Source of the DNA: Saprospiraceae bacterium
GTDB taxonomy: Bacteria; Bacteroidota; Bacteroidia; Chitinophagales; Saprospiraceae
Assembly (NCBI GenBank): GCA_020629715.1
Contig: JAHDCU010000001.1
Coordinates: 248,001-312,000 of the forward strand
Reading direction: 5' to 3'
DNA length: 64,000 nt
The notes under the pieces are model-generated. The model had not been told where the DNA came from, ran no database searches, and was given only the letters and a program-made list of their open reading frames with translations. Both the position numbers and the translations under genes were made by a program. The first letter of the stretch is position 1, and each line of letters starts with the position of its first letter. Below are positions 26,139-32,818 of the stretch, piece after piece.

Positions 26139-28115
26139 TTGTCTTTTGGATTTACCACTGAGAAAAGAGAAGGCTACTTTCCAGTCCATCGATCACTACT
26201 ACCTCGTGTAATCACCAGTGAGCATTGGGATGATTTCAGCAACACAAAATATTTATACTCAAATTTTAAGGACACTATCGATTGCGAGTACATGGGGCAA
26301 GTTGATTTCTACAAGGATAACAAGTTTGTTAAGCATTATTACAGCCAACTAATTTTAGAGTATTTCAAAGACAAAGCAGCAGTTGTAGATTACAATTTTG
26401 TAAACGATGTGGAGATATGGTTTAAGGATAATACACTGACTAAACCAAAATACCAAGGCTATCAAAAGTTTACTATAAAAGTCCATTTTTCTAAAATAGC
26501 AAAAGGCCCTGCCCTATTGGTTTCTTATAATGGGGTTTCTAAGGCATGTACCCAGAATTTAGCAGAATTAGAGTGGCCAACGAATAGCATTAGCAAAGTC
26601 TTCTGTGAAGGTAGATTATATAAATTCAAAAAACTGCCAAGTGAAATCAAACAGAACTTAGAAAAAATATATCCGCTACTATCAGTACCTAAGCAGGTCG
26701 AGTTGAAAATAGACACCAACAAAGATCCATTCGCCAATCGTTATATACCATATCAAACCAAAATAAAACAACTCTACGGAAAATATCTCAATACAGATGA
26801 GTTCAAAGATATTATCCAGCATAGCGGCAAAGGTTTTTTCAAAATACCTGTAAATCAGGTAAAAAGAACTACATCAGAGTCAAACATGCTACAATTTGCT
26901 TCTAAGTCATTTGTAGACCCTAAAGAAGGAATGAAGCATGGGCCATACAAATCATCAATTCATGATAATGTTAGATTCTTTTTCATCTATCATCAGCCTG
27001 ACAGACAGGAATATGTGGCAAAATTATATCGCTATCTCAAAAACGGAGTAAAGACTTATTTCCCACCATTGGCACGTCATATTAAACAACCTATACATTT
27101 TGATGACGGTACCAGCTTAGCTTTTGAATCCCCAGACACCGCCTTACATGAATTGAAAACCCATCTTATAAATTTACAGAAGATACCGGATACAAGATAC
27201 GTAGCTATCTATGTGAGCCCAATACATAAGGAAGCAGATGAACATAATGAACTATACTTTCAGTTTAAAGAAGAACTCTTAAAGCATGAAATCACTTCCC
27301 AAGTAATTTACAAAGAGAGTATCAAAGACAATTATTTTGCATCCTTTATGGCCAATATAGCTCCAGCTCTATTGGCAAAAATTGACGGTATTCCATGGAG
27401 ATTAGAGAGTAAATTACAACCACAGTTAATAGTAGGTATAGGAGCATTTAAGTCTAATCAACTAAACAGAAGATATATTGGGAGTGCATTTTGTTTTAAC
27501 AACAAAGGTGAGTTTAAAGGATTCGATTGCCTTTTAGATAATGAGTTAGACCTATTAGCTCAGAAAATAGAAAAGAAGATTCTTAACTTCTTTGTTGATC
27601 ATGGCCAACATGCAGACAAGTTAGTGATACACTATTACAAACCCTTTAGCACAAGAGAATTAGATCCGATAAGAAAGACTTTAGTGAAGTTAGGGCTTAC
27701 GATACCGATAGTAGTAGTTACAATTAACAAGACTGAATCAAGCGACTTCATTGCCTTTGACAATGACAGCAAAGACCTCATGCCAGTAAGTGGTACATAC
27801 TTTGAAATAATGACAGGGAAGTTTATTCTCTTTAATAATGCAAGACACAATCCTGAGCTTCCTTCACCACTTATCAAACATTTTCCAGTCAAGTTATCTC
27901 TCTTCTGTACAGAGGAAACCTATTTTAATGACAGTGATAATATCAAAGAGGTAATAGACCAAGTGTATCAATTCAGTAGAATGTATTGGAAGTCAGTAAG
28001 ACAGCAAAACCTACCTGTTACAATTAAGTATCCTGAAATGGTAGCAAAGATATTTCCATTTTTTGAAGGAGATAAGATACCAGACTTCGGAAAGAACAAC
28101 CTTTGGTTTCTATAA
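26139..28115 (+). CDS. Long prokaryotic Argonaute, catalytically inactive by sequence
   Basis: 658 residues from a TTG codon. The N-terminal ~270 residues would hold the N and PAZ-like domains. MID (~275-425) shows the 5'-guide-binding YK at 391-392 and AKIDGIPWRLE. PIWI (~430-658) shows IVVVTINKTESSDFIAFD, PVSGTYFEI, FILFNNARH and LPVTIKYPEMVAK. The tetrad is lost: the first Asp position reads IVGIGAF and the second reads IHYYKPF where active enzymes have HRDG. It should bind a guide and target without slicing and would need a partner nuclease; the operon's NYN and PLD proteins and methylase are candidates. The frame is open back to 25998 and pAgo-like residues (NIIPFSHPNELLSFGF) precede the TTG, so the real start is probably upstream. 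Confidence 0.9.
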   Translation: MSFGFTTEKREGYFPVHRSLLPRVITSEHWDDFSNTKYLYSNFKDTIDCEYMGQVDFYKDNKFVKHYYSQLILEYFKDKAAVVDYNFVNDVEIWFKDNTLTKPKYQGYQKFTIKVHFSKIAKGPALLVSYNGVSKACTQNLAELEWPTNSISKVFCEGRLYKFKKLPSEIKQNLEKIYPLLSVPKQVELKIDTNKDPFANRYIPYQTKIKQLYGKYLNTDEFKDIIQHSGKGFFKIPVNQVKRTTSESNMLQFASKSFVDPKEGMKHGPYKSSIHDNVRFFFIYHQPDRQEYVAKLYRYLKNGVKTYFPPLARHIKQPIHFDDGTSLAFESPDTALHELKTHLINLQKIPDTRYVAIYVSPIHKEADEHNELYFQFKEELLKHEITSQVIYKESIKDNYFASFMANIAPALLAKIDGIPWRLESKLQPQLIVGIGAFKSNQLNRRYIGSAFCFNNKGEFKGFDCLLDNELDLLAQKIEKKILNFFVDHGQHADKLVIHYYKPFSTRELDPIRKTLVKLGLTIPIVVVTINKTESSDFIAFDNDSKDLMPVSGTYFEIMTGKFILFNNARHNPELPSPLIKHFPVKLSLFCTEETYFNDSDNIKEVIDQVYQFSRMYWKSVRQQNLPVTIKYPEMVAKIFPFFEGDKIPDFGKNNLWFL

Positions 28116-28870
28116 TAGTTTACGGTTCAAATTCTGCCTCGTCACCCCATCGAGGGGATTCCTCACCAGTCGCTGTAAAGCGGCGTTCCTACAGTCGGCT
28201 TGGCATATATGTCGCCATACTCTTTCATTCCTTCACCGCTACTAAGCAATCCCTCAAAGCCAAGCATTTAGTATCAGATCGTCATTCTCAGAGTAACAGC
28301 ACTACTACATTGCATTCCGTAGAGCTTTGTCATCATATCTGCAGCTTCACCTCCTTTCGTCACACGTGACTACTCTCATATCCATAGAGCTATTACTACA
28401 TTCGTTCAGCTACGGCTGTCGCCTCGTTCTCTCACTCCGTACCATTGCATTATAGCACTCTGTATCTGACCGTCACTTATTGTTTGCGGGCAGCTCTGAC
28501 GGCTGCGGCTTCGCTAATCTCTTTATAGTACTACCACCTCTGGTGGTATGTTTTCAGCGGCATCCCTTAAAGGGATATTAGCTCGCTGCGGCTAACCCAC
28601 AATGCTGCCAACCCTTTCTCATTTCACCAGTCGCCTCCTATCGTCGTTGTCTGGCTGCCATTACGAGCCAACGCAAAAGCAGCAACTTCACCTACATGTT
28701 CCTACGTCACATTCTCGGTTCACACCTTGCCGTCGCCCGCTTTCTGCCCGTGTCATCCTTCGTAAGTCGTCATTTCGCTTTCATTGCATTACAGCTTCAC
28801 TCCTTTGTTACTCGTCTGAGTTTACAGCGAATTATAAAGTCTTAGAGTAATTAAGAATCAGTCCGTCTGA
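28116..28870. other. GC-richer, hairpin-rich segment without convincing genes; candidate structured RNA or recombination region
   Basis: I see no credible coding frame on either strand. GC is about 60% in 28141-28200 and about 50% in 28501-28560, against about 38% in the Argonaute gene. Perfect hairpins include CCCC/GGGG (28145-28157), TACCACC/GGTGGTA (28532-28548), ATCCCTT/AAGGGAT (28562-28576), TTAGC/GCTAA (near 28578-28594) and GCAGC/GCTGC (near 28489-28505). Short phrases recur: CACCAGTCGC twice, CATTGCATT three times, CAGCTTCAC plus TCCTTT twice. The minus strand is purine-rich, as in many structured RNAs. It directly follows the Argonaute gene. No known RNA family was recognised. Confidence 0.4.
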
Positions 28871-28943
28871 GTTATAGAGTTTTTTAGTTCTCGTTTCAAC
28901 AAGAGAAAATAACCAAAATGCAAGGTAGGCTGCGTCAGTATTA

Positions 28944-29005
28944 TTACAAGGTCTCCCACCCACAAGGCTCAACACAGCACTCCTACGGAGCGATCCACCT
29001 TGTAA
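28944..29005. other. Long-range hairpin in the leader of the 98-residue protein gene
   Basis: TTACAAGGT (28944-28952) pairs perfectly with ACCTTGTAA (28997-29005). The loop contains a small inner hairpin, CTCC/GGAG at 28980-28990. The hairpin has no following T-run, so it is more likely a leader or element structure than a terminator. Confidence 0.5.
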
Positions 29006-29053
29006 AAATCCTTCCTTAGCTCAATTGGTTGCATATGGTTTTTATCACCTGCA

Positions 29054-29070
29054 GGTCTGTTTTTCAGACC
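29054..29070. promoter_or_regulatory. Perfect 6-bp hairpin just upstream of the 98-residue protein gene
   Basis: GGTCTG (29054-29059) and CAGACC (29065-29070) flank a T5 loop, 31 bases before the ATG at 29102. It may be an operator or a leader hairpin. Confidence 0.4.
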
Positions 29071-29101
29071 AAATACTTTTTAATCAATAAATTTCAACAA
29101 A

Positions 29102-29398
29102 ATGTCTAAACTTCAAACAGGAAGAATTTACCTAACCGCAACCATCAACAACCTTATTGCAGATTCTGAAGACTTTGCAAAGTTTGCAATCAATGCAATT
29201 GCAAGACACAAGAACTGTGACTGGGGAGATGTCTGTAAAGATGATGCAATACAAAACACCTATTCTTTAGAGAATGGCAGTCGAATTATCTCATCATATA
29301 ACTTGCCATCTACTATACAAGCGTTGAATGATAAGGTGTGGATCATTACAGAAGCTGATAGACAGCATACAATAATGCTATTTCCATCTGAGTATTAA
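29102..29398 (+). CDS. Small mobile-element protein of unknown function
   Basis: 98 residues. The pattern FAINAIARHKNCDWGDVCKDDAIQN, then RIISSYN, VWIITEADRQHTIMLFPSEY, matches small proteins found widely on plasmids and islands, some of them annotated as type I restriction subunit M although they are far too short for that. The conserved core is the CDWGD segment and the WIITEADR-x-T-x-LFP end. Function unknown; its distribution suggests a role in element biology. It has a structured leader and a strong terminator-like hairpin right after the stop. Confidence 0.7.
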   Translation: MSKLQTGRIYLTATINNLIADSEDFAKFAINAIARHKNCDWGDVCKDDAIQNTYSLENGSRIISSYNLPSTIQALNDKVWIITEADRQHTIMLFPSEY

Positions 29399-29406
29399 TA
29401 ATTGAT

Positions 29407-29441
29407 ATAACCCTAAGTAGATCTTGTCTACTTGGGGTTAT
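29407..29441. terminator. 15-bp hairpin after the 98-residue protein gene
   Basis: Bases 29407-29421 pair with 29427-29441 over 15 positions with one G-T wobble, loop TCTTG. It starts nine bases after the stop codon. The following sequence is T-containing but not a clean T-run. Confidence 0.75.
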
Positions 29442-29521
29442 CTATCTGACTCATACATAAGCAATGCATAACTAATACCTAAAGGCACTATGAGTCACCT
29501 TTCTACTGAAAACTGATGCAA

Positions 29522-29551
29522 ATAAAAAAGCCCATCCAAATGGACAGGCTT
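29522..29551 (-). terminator. Rho-independent terminator for the minus-strand 267-residue gene
   Basis: Read on the minus strand it is AAGCC...GGCTT with inner TCC/GGA pairs, followed by a T6 run (A-run at 29524-29529 on +). It lies ~37 bp after the stop of the gene at 29588-30391. Confidence 0.75.
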
Positions 29552-29587
29552 CGACTTTCTGAAATCTCTAATTAACTGATGGGAAAA

Positions 29588-30391
29588 TTAGAATATCGTA
29601 TCAATCTTCATTGCATTACCTTGAGCAAAAAGATATTGTGTACCATTAACCTCTTGATAAAATTCTACTCCTAATATATTTATCACAGATACATCAGCTG
29701 TAAGAGTTGGAGTATTAGGAAGAGTACTAACCAAACTAACTGCGGAAGTCATAGCATTTACAGGCATGTAGGCTGAATACTGTACATCCTTCAAACCATC
29801 ATTGGCAGCATCCTTTGCTTCGTACACCTTAGTAGTTTCATTGTACTCATAATCCGAAAGAACAGAAATAGAATTAATCAATCTGAAATGCGTAGCACCA
29901 GATGGAATGAAAAGTCTATCCAAAGGATTGAATGCCGGCACGTCTAAAGTAGAACTATCTCTTGTCGCCGATGGCGTTATCGTATAGCCTGCATTAAATA
30001 CTCCACCTAACGAAGTGTTTTTATTAAACTCAAATCCAAGTAGGTACTGAGGTGCTGCAGATATTAAAACAGCTCTTCGACCTCTTGCCTCAGATCCATC
30101 TTCTAAATTGATCTTCTTCATGATTGCTGTTAATCGACCAGTCACCTGGCTATCGCCATTGTTCCTGATCAATCCCATGATAGGAGTTCTTAGTGCTTTA
30201 CCTGCGGTAGCACTTCCTCCAAACTCGTTCATGTTTTCACGAGTTCTTTTAAATGCAGGATCTGATGCTATTTGTTCGGCGGTCGGGCCGCCAATCATTC
30301 CAGCAAAGAAGCCTTCATTTCCTTTAATTTTAAAATGACGAACATCTCCTAATGTTCCTACATACTTTAATGGACCTTTCTGTCGTGCCAT
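29588..30391 (-). CDS. Conserved Bacteroidota hypothetical protein (MARQKG family)
   Basis: 267 residues. The N-terminus MARQKGPLKYVGTLGDVRHFK, then RTRENMNEFGGSATAGKALRT, is the recognisable signature of a family common in Flavobacteriia and related groups, usually annotated as hypothetical. No signal peptide, membrane segment or catalytic motif is visible. The rest is beta-rich and low in charge, compatible with a structural or assembling protein. It is the only minus-strand gene inside the element and has its own terminator. Function unknown. Confidence 0.75.
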   Translation of the reverse strand: MARQKGPLKYVGTLGDVRHFKIKGNEGFFAGMIGGPTAEQIASDPAFKRTRENMNEFGGSATAGKALRTPIMGLIRNNGDSQVTGRLTAIMKKINLEDGSEARGRRAVLISAAPQYLLGFEFNKNTSLGGVFNAGYTITPSATRDSSTLDVPAFNPLDRLFIPSGATHFRLINSISVLSDYEYNETTKVYEAKDAANDGLKDVQYSAYMPVNAMTSAVSLVSTLPNTPTLTADVSVINILGVEFYQEVNGTQYLFAQGNAMKIDTIF

Positions 30392-30487
30392 AACTTTATA
30401 ATTTTTATAGAATTAACTTCTAATGAATAATGTTATAAAATTAGTTCGTAACTTATTGATATTCAATTTATTAAACAGTGCATACAG

Positions 30488-30979
30488 ATGCAAATAGACG
30501 TAACACATCAAATGATAATTAGAAACCACTTTGAAATAGTAAAAGTGATAGACGGTGATGGTCTAATTGTCAAAAATATATTCACTAACGAAGAGGAAGA
30601 AATAAGACTTTACGGAATCGATGCCCCAGAACTAAGCATTGGAAGAAAGATGAAAACAGATGAACGAGAGACTCATATGCCAGCTCAACTTTTGAGAGAA
30701 CTTGGAATGAAGTCCTACGAGTTTCTAAAAAATAGAGCTAAGATTGGTAAGTCTGTCACCATTATTCAAGAGCTTAAAAACAGAACAGACAAGTACGGAA
30801 GAACTCTTGCATACGTCCTCTTGCCTAACGGCAATTCGTTGAATGAAATATTGATCCGACAAGGCTATGCTAAGCCCTACAATAAGACTTACTGCAATGA
30901 ACTACCCAACTATCAAGAATTGCATTTAAAGGCTAAGAGAAGGAAAAAAGGTCTATATTCGATAGTCCAATCATTCTAA
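30488..30979 (+). CDS. Staphylococcal-nuclease-like (SNase/thermonuclease) protein
   Basis: 163 residues. The SNase fold is shown by VIDGDGLIV, RLYGIDAPEL (catalytic Arg and metal-site Asp region), TDKYGRTLAYVLLPNG (second catalytic Arg) and LNEILIRQGYAKPY. The protein should be a Ca2+-dependent nuclease cutting DNA or RNA. There is no signal peptide, unlike the secreted staphylococcal enzyme, so it would act inside the cell. It is the last gene before the right attachment site and is transcribed toward it. A role in defence or element maintenance is inferred. Confidence 0.88.
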   Translation: MQIDVTHQMIIRNHFEIVKVIDGDGLIVKNIFTNEEEEIRLYGIDAPELSIGRKMKTDERETHMPAQLLRELGMKSYEFLKNRAKIGKSVTIIQELKNRTDKYGRTLAYVLLPNGNSLNEILIRQGYAKPYNKTYCNELPNYQELHLKAKRRKKGLYSIVQSF

Positions 30980-31010
30980 GGTATTTGTCTTTATTTGCCT
31001 TTGTGTTCTA

Positions 31011-31071
31011 TTGATTATCAGGTTTTTGTTGCCCATGTGTTGCCCTACTTACATAACTAATTGATTATCAG
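31011..31071. repeat. Right-end repeats: TTTGTTGCCCA pair and two TTGATTATCAG copies
   Basis: TTTGTTGCCCA (31025-31035) followed by TGTGTTGCCCT (31036-31046) mirrors the pair at 10472-10491. TTGATTATCAG occurs at 31011-31021 and 31061-31071, exactly 50 bp apart and on either side of that pair. These are probable arm-type integrase and excisionase or host-factor sites next to attR. Confidence 0.6.
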
Positions 31072-31082
31072 CATTAATGACT

Positions 31083-31100
31083 TTTTGTATTGGGAAGTAA
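31083..31100 (+). other. attR: right attachment site (displaced mnmE 3' end)
   Basis: TTTTGTATTGGGAAGTAA encodes FCIGK-stop, the C-terminus of MnmE, with no mnmE gene attached. It matches attL at 10359-10376 in 15 of 18 bases and is close to the attachment core described for SGI1-type islands. It marks where the chromosomal side of the original target resumes. Confidence 0.85.
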
Positions 31101-31277
31101 ATAAGACAGCAAATCAACATACAATTTGCGTAGTTGAATTTATCCCGTATGGGATCCTGAGATCTTATTTTATTCAATGCAATACGTACTCCAACTTATC
31201 CCGTAGAGCTTAAATTATTGGATACCGCCTCCTCATACTATCTTAATATTTTGCTATTACACTTATATAGTTTCATT

Positions 31278-31311
31278 TGTTGATACAAAATTTTATATGT
31301 TTGTATCAACA
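31278..31311. promoter_or_regulatory. Perfect 12-bp inverted repeat upstream of the Abi_2 gene
   Basis: TGTTGATACAAA (31278-31289) and TTTGTATCAACA (31300-31311) are exact reverse complements separated by 10 AT-rich bases. It could be an operator for a dimeric regulator or the first hairpin of a small RNA ending at the terminator that follows. Confidence 0.65.
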
Positions 31312-31313
31312 GA

Positions 31314-31366
31314 ACCCGCCAAGCTTCTCGTCAGATCAGCTCAAATGGGCGGGTCTTCGCTTTTTT
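31314..31366 (+). terminator. Rho-independent terminator-like hairpin
   Basis: ACCCGCC (31314-31320) pairs with GGCGGGT (31348-31354), then CTTCGC and a T6 run at 31361-31366. No coding gene lies between attR and this site, so either it ends a short untranslated transcript beginning near 31200-31280 or it insulates the Abi_2 gene. Confidence 0.6.
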
Positions 31367-31403
31367 AAACAGCTCTTTTTTTATATCTCTATACACTGAA
31401 CGA

Positions 31404-32315
31404 GTGAAATATACCAAGCCAGCTGTTACATTTACCGATCAAATACAAATCCTTAGAGATCGAGGACTTATCATTGATAATGATGAAATAGCTGAAAAGC
31501 ATCTATCTAATATTAGTTATTATCGATTACGTGCATATACTTACCCTTACCAAAATAACAAGTTAGCCAACCATCCTTTTCGTGAGGGCATTACATTTGA
31601 CGACATCATAGCGCTTTATACCTATGATAGAAAACTCAGATTATTAGTCTTTGATGCCATCGAAAAAATAGAAATAGCAGTAAGAACTCAAATCATATAC
31701 CAATGGGCATTGACTAATGGAAGTCATTGGCATTTGGAATCCCATTTATTTCTTAACTCTAATATCCATTTAGAAAATCTTGTAACATTAGAAACAGAGG
31801 TGGATCGGAGCAAAGAGACCTTTATAGCACATTATAAAAATAAATATACAGACCCACCACAGCCTCCAGCATGGATGAGTCTCGAAGTATCTTCAATAGG
31901 CTTATTGTCTAAATTTTTTAGACTCCTCAAAAGAGGCTCTCAGAAGAAAAAAGCAATCCAACATTTTGGCGTATATGATATCAAACTATTTGAAACATGG
32001 CTCAAAAGCTTTTCAGAAATAAGGAATATCTGTGCTCACCATGGTAGATTATGGAATAGAAGAATGACTACTCATGTAGAATTCCCCAAAAAACCGATAT
32101 ACCCGTTTATAGTCAATAAAAATGTGCTACCCTACAAAATATATGCAGCCCTAAGCTGTATGACTTACATTCTTGATATTATTAACCCAGAAAGTGATTT
32201 CAAAAAAAGAGTCATTCGACTAATTGAAAATTGCCCCAAAGGTCAGTTGAAAGAAATGGGTATACCTAAAAACTGGAAAAAAGAAGACTTTTGGAACGTG
32301 AATAGATCATCTTAA
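31404..32315 (+). CDS. Abi_2 (AbiD/AbiF-like) HEPN abortive-infection protein
   Basis: 303 residues from a GTG start. The Abi_2 family (PF07751) pattern is clear: FTDQIQILRDRGLIIDNDE near the N-terminus, HLSNISYYRLRAYTYPYQ, LYTYDRKLRLLVFDAIEKIEIAVRTQI, and near the C-terminus RNICAHHGRLWN. The last contains Arg-x4-His, the HEPN ribonuclease motif. Members of this family block phage growth, some with RNA partners. It stands alone after a terminator and inverted repeat, just outside the right attachment site, and is probably an independent defence unit. Confidence 0.88.
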   Translation: MKYTKPAVTFTDQIQILRDRGLIIDNDEIAEKHLSNISYYRLRAYTYPYQNNKLANHPFREGITFDDIIALYTYDRKLRLLVFDAIEKIEIAVRTQIIYQWALTNGSHWHLESHLFLNSNIHLENLVTLETEVDRSKETFIAHYKNKYTDPPQPPAWMSLEVSSIGLLSKFFRLLKRGSQKKKAIQHFGVYDIKLFETWLKSFSEIRNICAHHGRLWNRRMTTHVEFPKKPIYPFIVNKNVLPYKIYAALSCMTYILDIINPESDFKKRVIRLIENCPKGQLKEMGIPKNWKKEDFWNVNRSS

Positions 32316-32492
32316 TTATAAAGAGTCTTCATAATGACCAAGGGATATACACTCTTACCGTAATGGTAAAATCTACGAGGACGATAATGTATCGTTAAGC
32401 TTAGTTTACTTTCAATTTAAATTTATGGCTACCTTTAATTTTAAGGTTCAAATTATGTTAAATTGCTAGATTCTCTTTAAAACAAAACAACC

Positions 32493-32702
32493 ATGCCGCT
32501 AAGCTGGAATGAGATAAGATCAAGAGCTATTTCTTTTGTGAAAGAATGGGAGGGAGAAAGTAGAGAATGTGCAGAAAAAGATAATTTCTGGAATGACTTC
32601 TTTAATGTATTCGGTATCAGCCGTAGAAGAGTCGCTACATTTGAAGAACCCGTAAAGAAGCTCAATAATAACTATGGATTTATTGATCAAATTTTAAAAT
32701 AG
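32493..32702 (+). pseudogene. N-terminal fragment of an MmeI-like type IIG restriction-modification protein
   Basis: 69 residues. The sequence LSWNEIRSRAISFVKEWEGE and NFWNDFFNVFGISRRRVATF closely resembles the opening of MmeI-like restriction-methylase proteins, which run to ~900 residues. Here the frame stops after YGFIDQILK, and neither the methylase motif I nor NPPY appears in the sequence that follows. It is therefore a remnant, although expression as a small protein cannot be excluded. It suggests that another defence gene once stood where the next operon begins. Confidence 0.7.
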
Positions 32703-32818
32703 ATATATATGAATTTTTATTCAGAATATCTTCTAACGATATCTATAATTCTAAAACAAAGACTTAGTCTCAATTGGAGAGTTCTACCTATGCTTCGTGT
32801 TAAAAATCATCAAAGGAA

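Larger units (their letters stand above)
10359..31100. mobile_element. Integrative element in mnmE carrying a pAgo-containing defence operon
   Basis: About 20.7 kb bounded by the two FCIGK-stop repeats. It has an excisionase-like gene and a tyrosine recombinase gene directly inside the left end, matching TTTGTTGCCCA repeats near both ends, two further HTH/excisionase-like genes, and a VirE_N/DUF3987 protein typical of Bacteroidota mobile elements. The cargo is an NYN-helicase-methylase-ATPase-Argonaute operon plus a small element protein, a staphylococcal-nuclease-like protein and a 267-residue hypothetical. No relaxase, coupling protein, capsid or terminase gene is recognisable, so it is more likely a mobilisable or satellite-like island than a self-transmissible one. 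Boundaries are seen directly; mobility is inferred. Confidence 0.85.

Noticed and set aside
26139-28115. The Argonaute as a PIWI-RE or short pAgo protein
   Set aside because: It has a long N-terminal half before MID, unlike short pAgos, and lacks an obvious RE-type motif or the DinG-type helicase partner expected for PIWI-RE loci. A long pAgo with lost catalysis fits better, though a profile search should confirm.
17204-28115. Assigning the helicase-methylase part to BREX or class 1 DISARM
   Set aside because: No PglZ, BrxC, BrxA, DrmA, DrmB or DrmC gene is present within the element.
28103-28850. Two short plus-strand open frames (28103-28369 and 28602-28850) as possible genes
   Set aside because: Their translations are Ser/Cys/His-rich with no domain, and they are out of character with neighbouring proteins. 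One overlaps the Argonaute end. The segment looks structured rather than coding.
29014-29075. Possible tRNA: TTAGCTCAATTGGTT resembles a tRNA D-arm
   Set aside because: The D stem does not close, no five-pair anticodon stem forms, and the T-arm consensus GTTCRA is absent.
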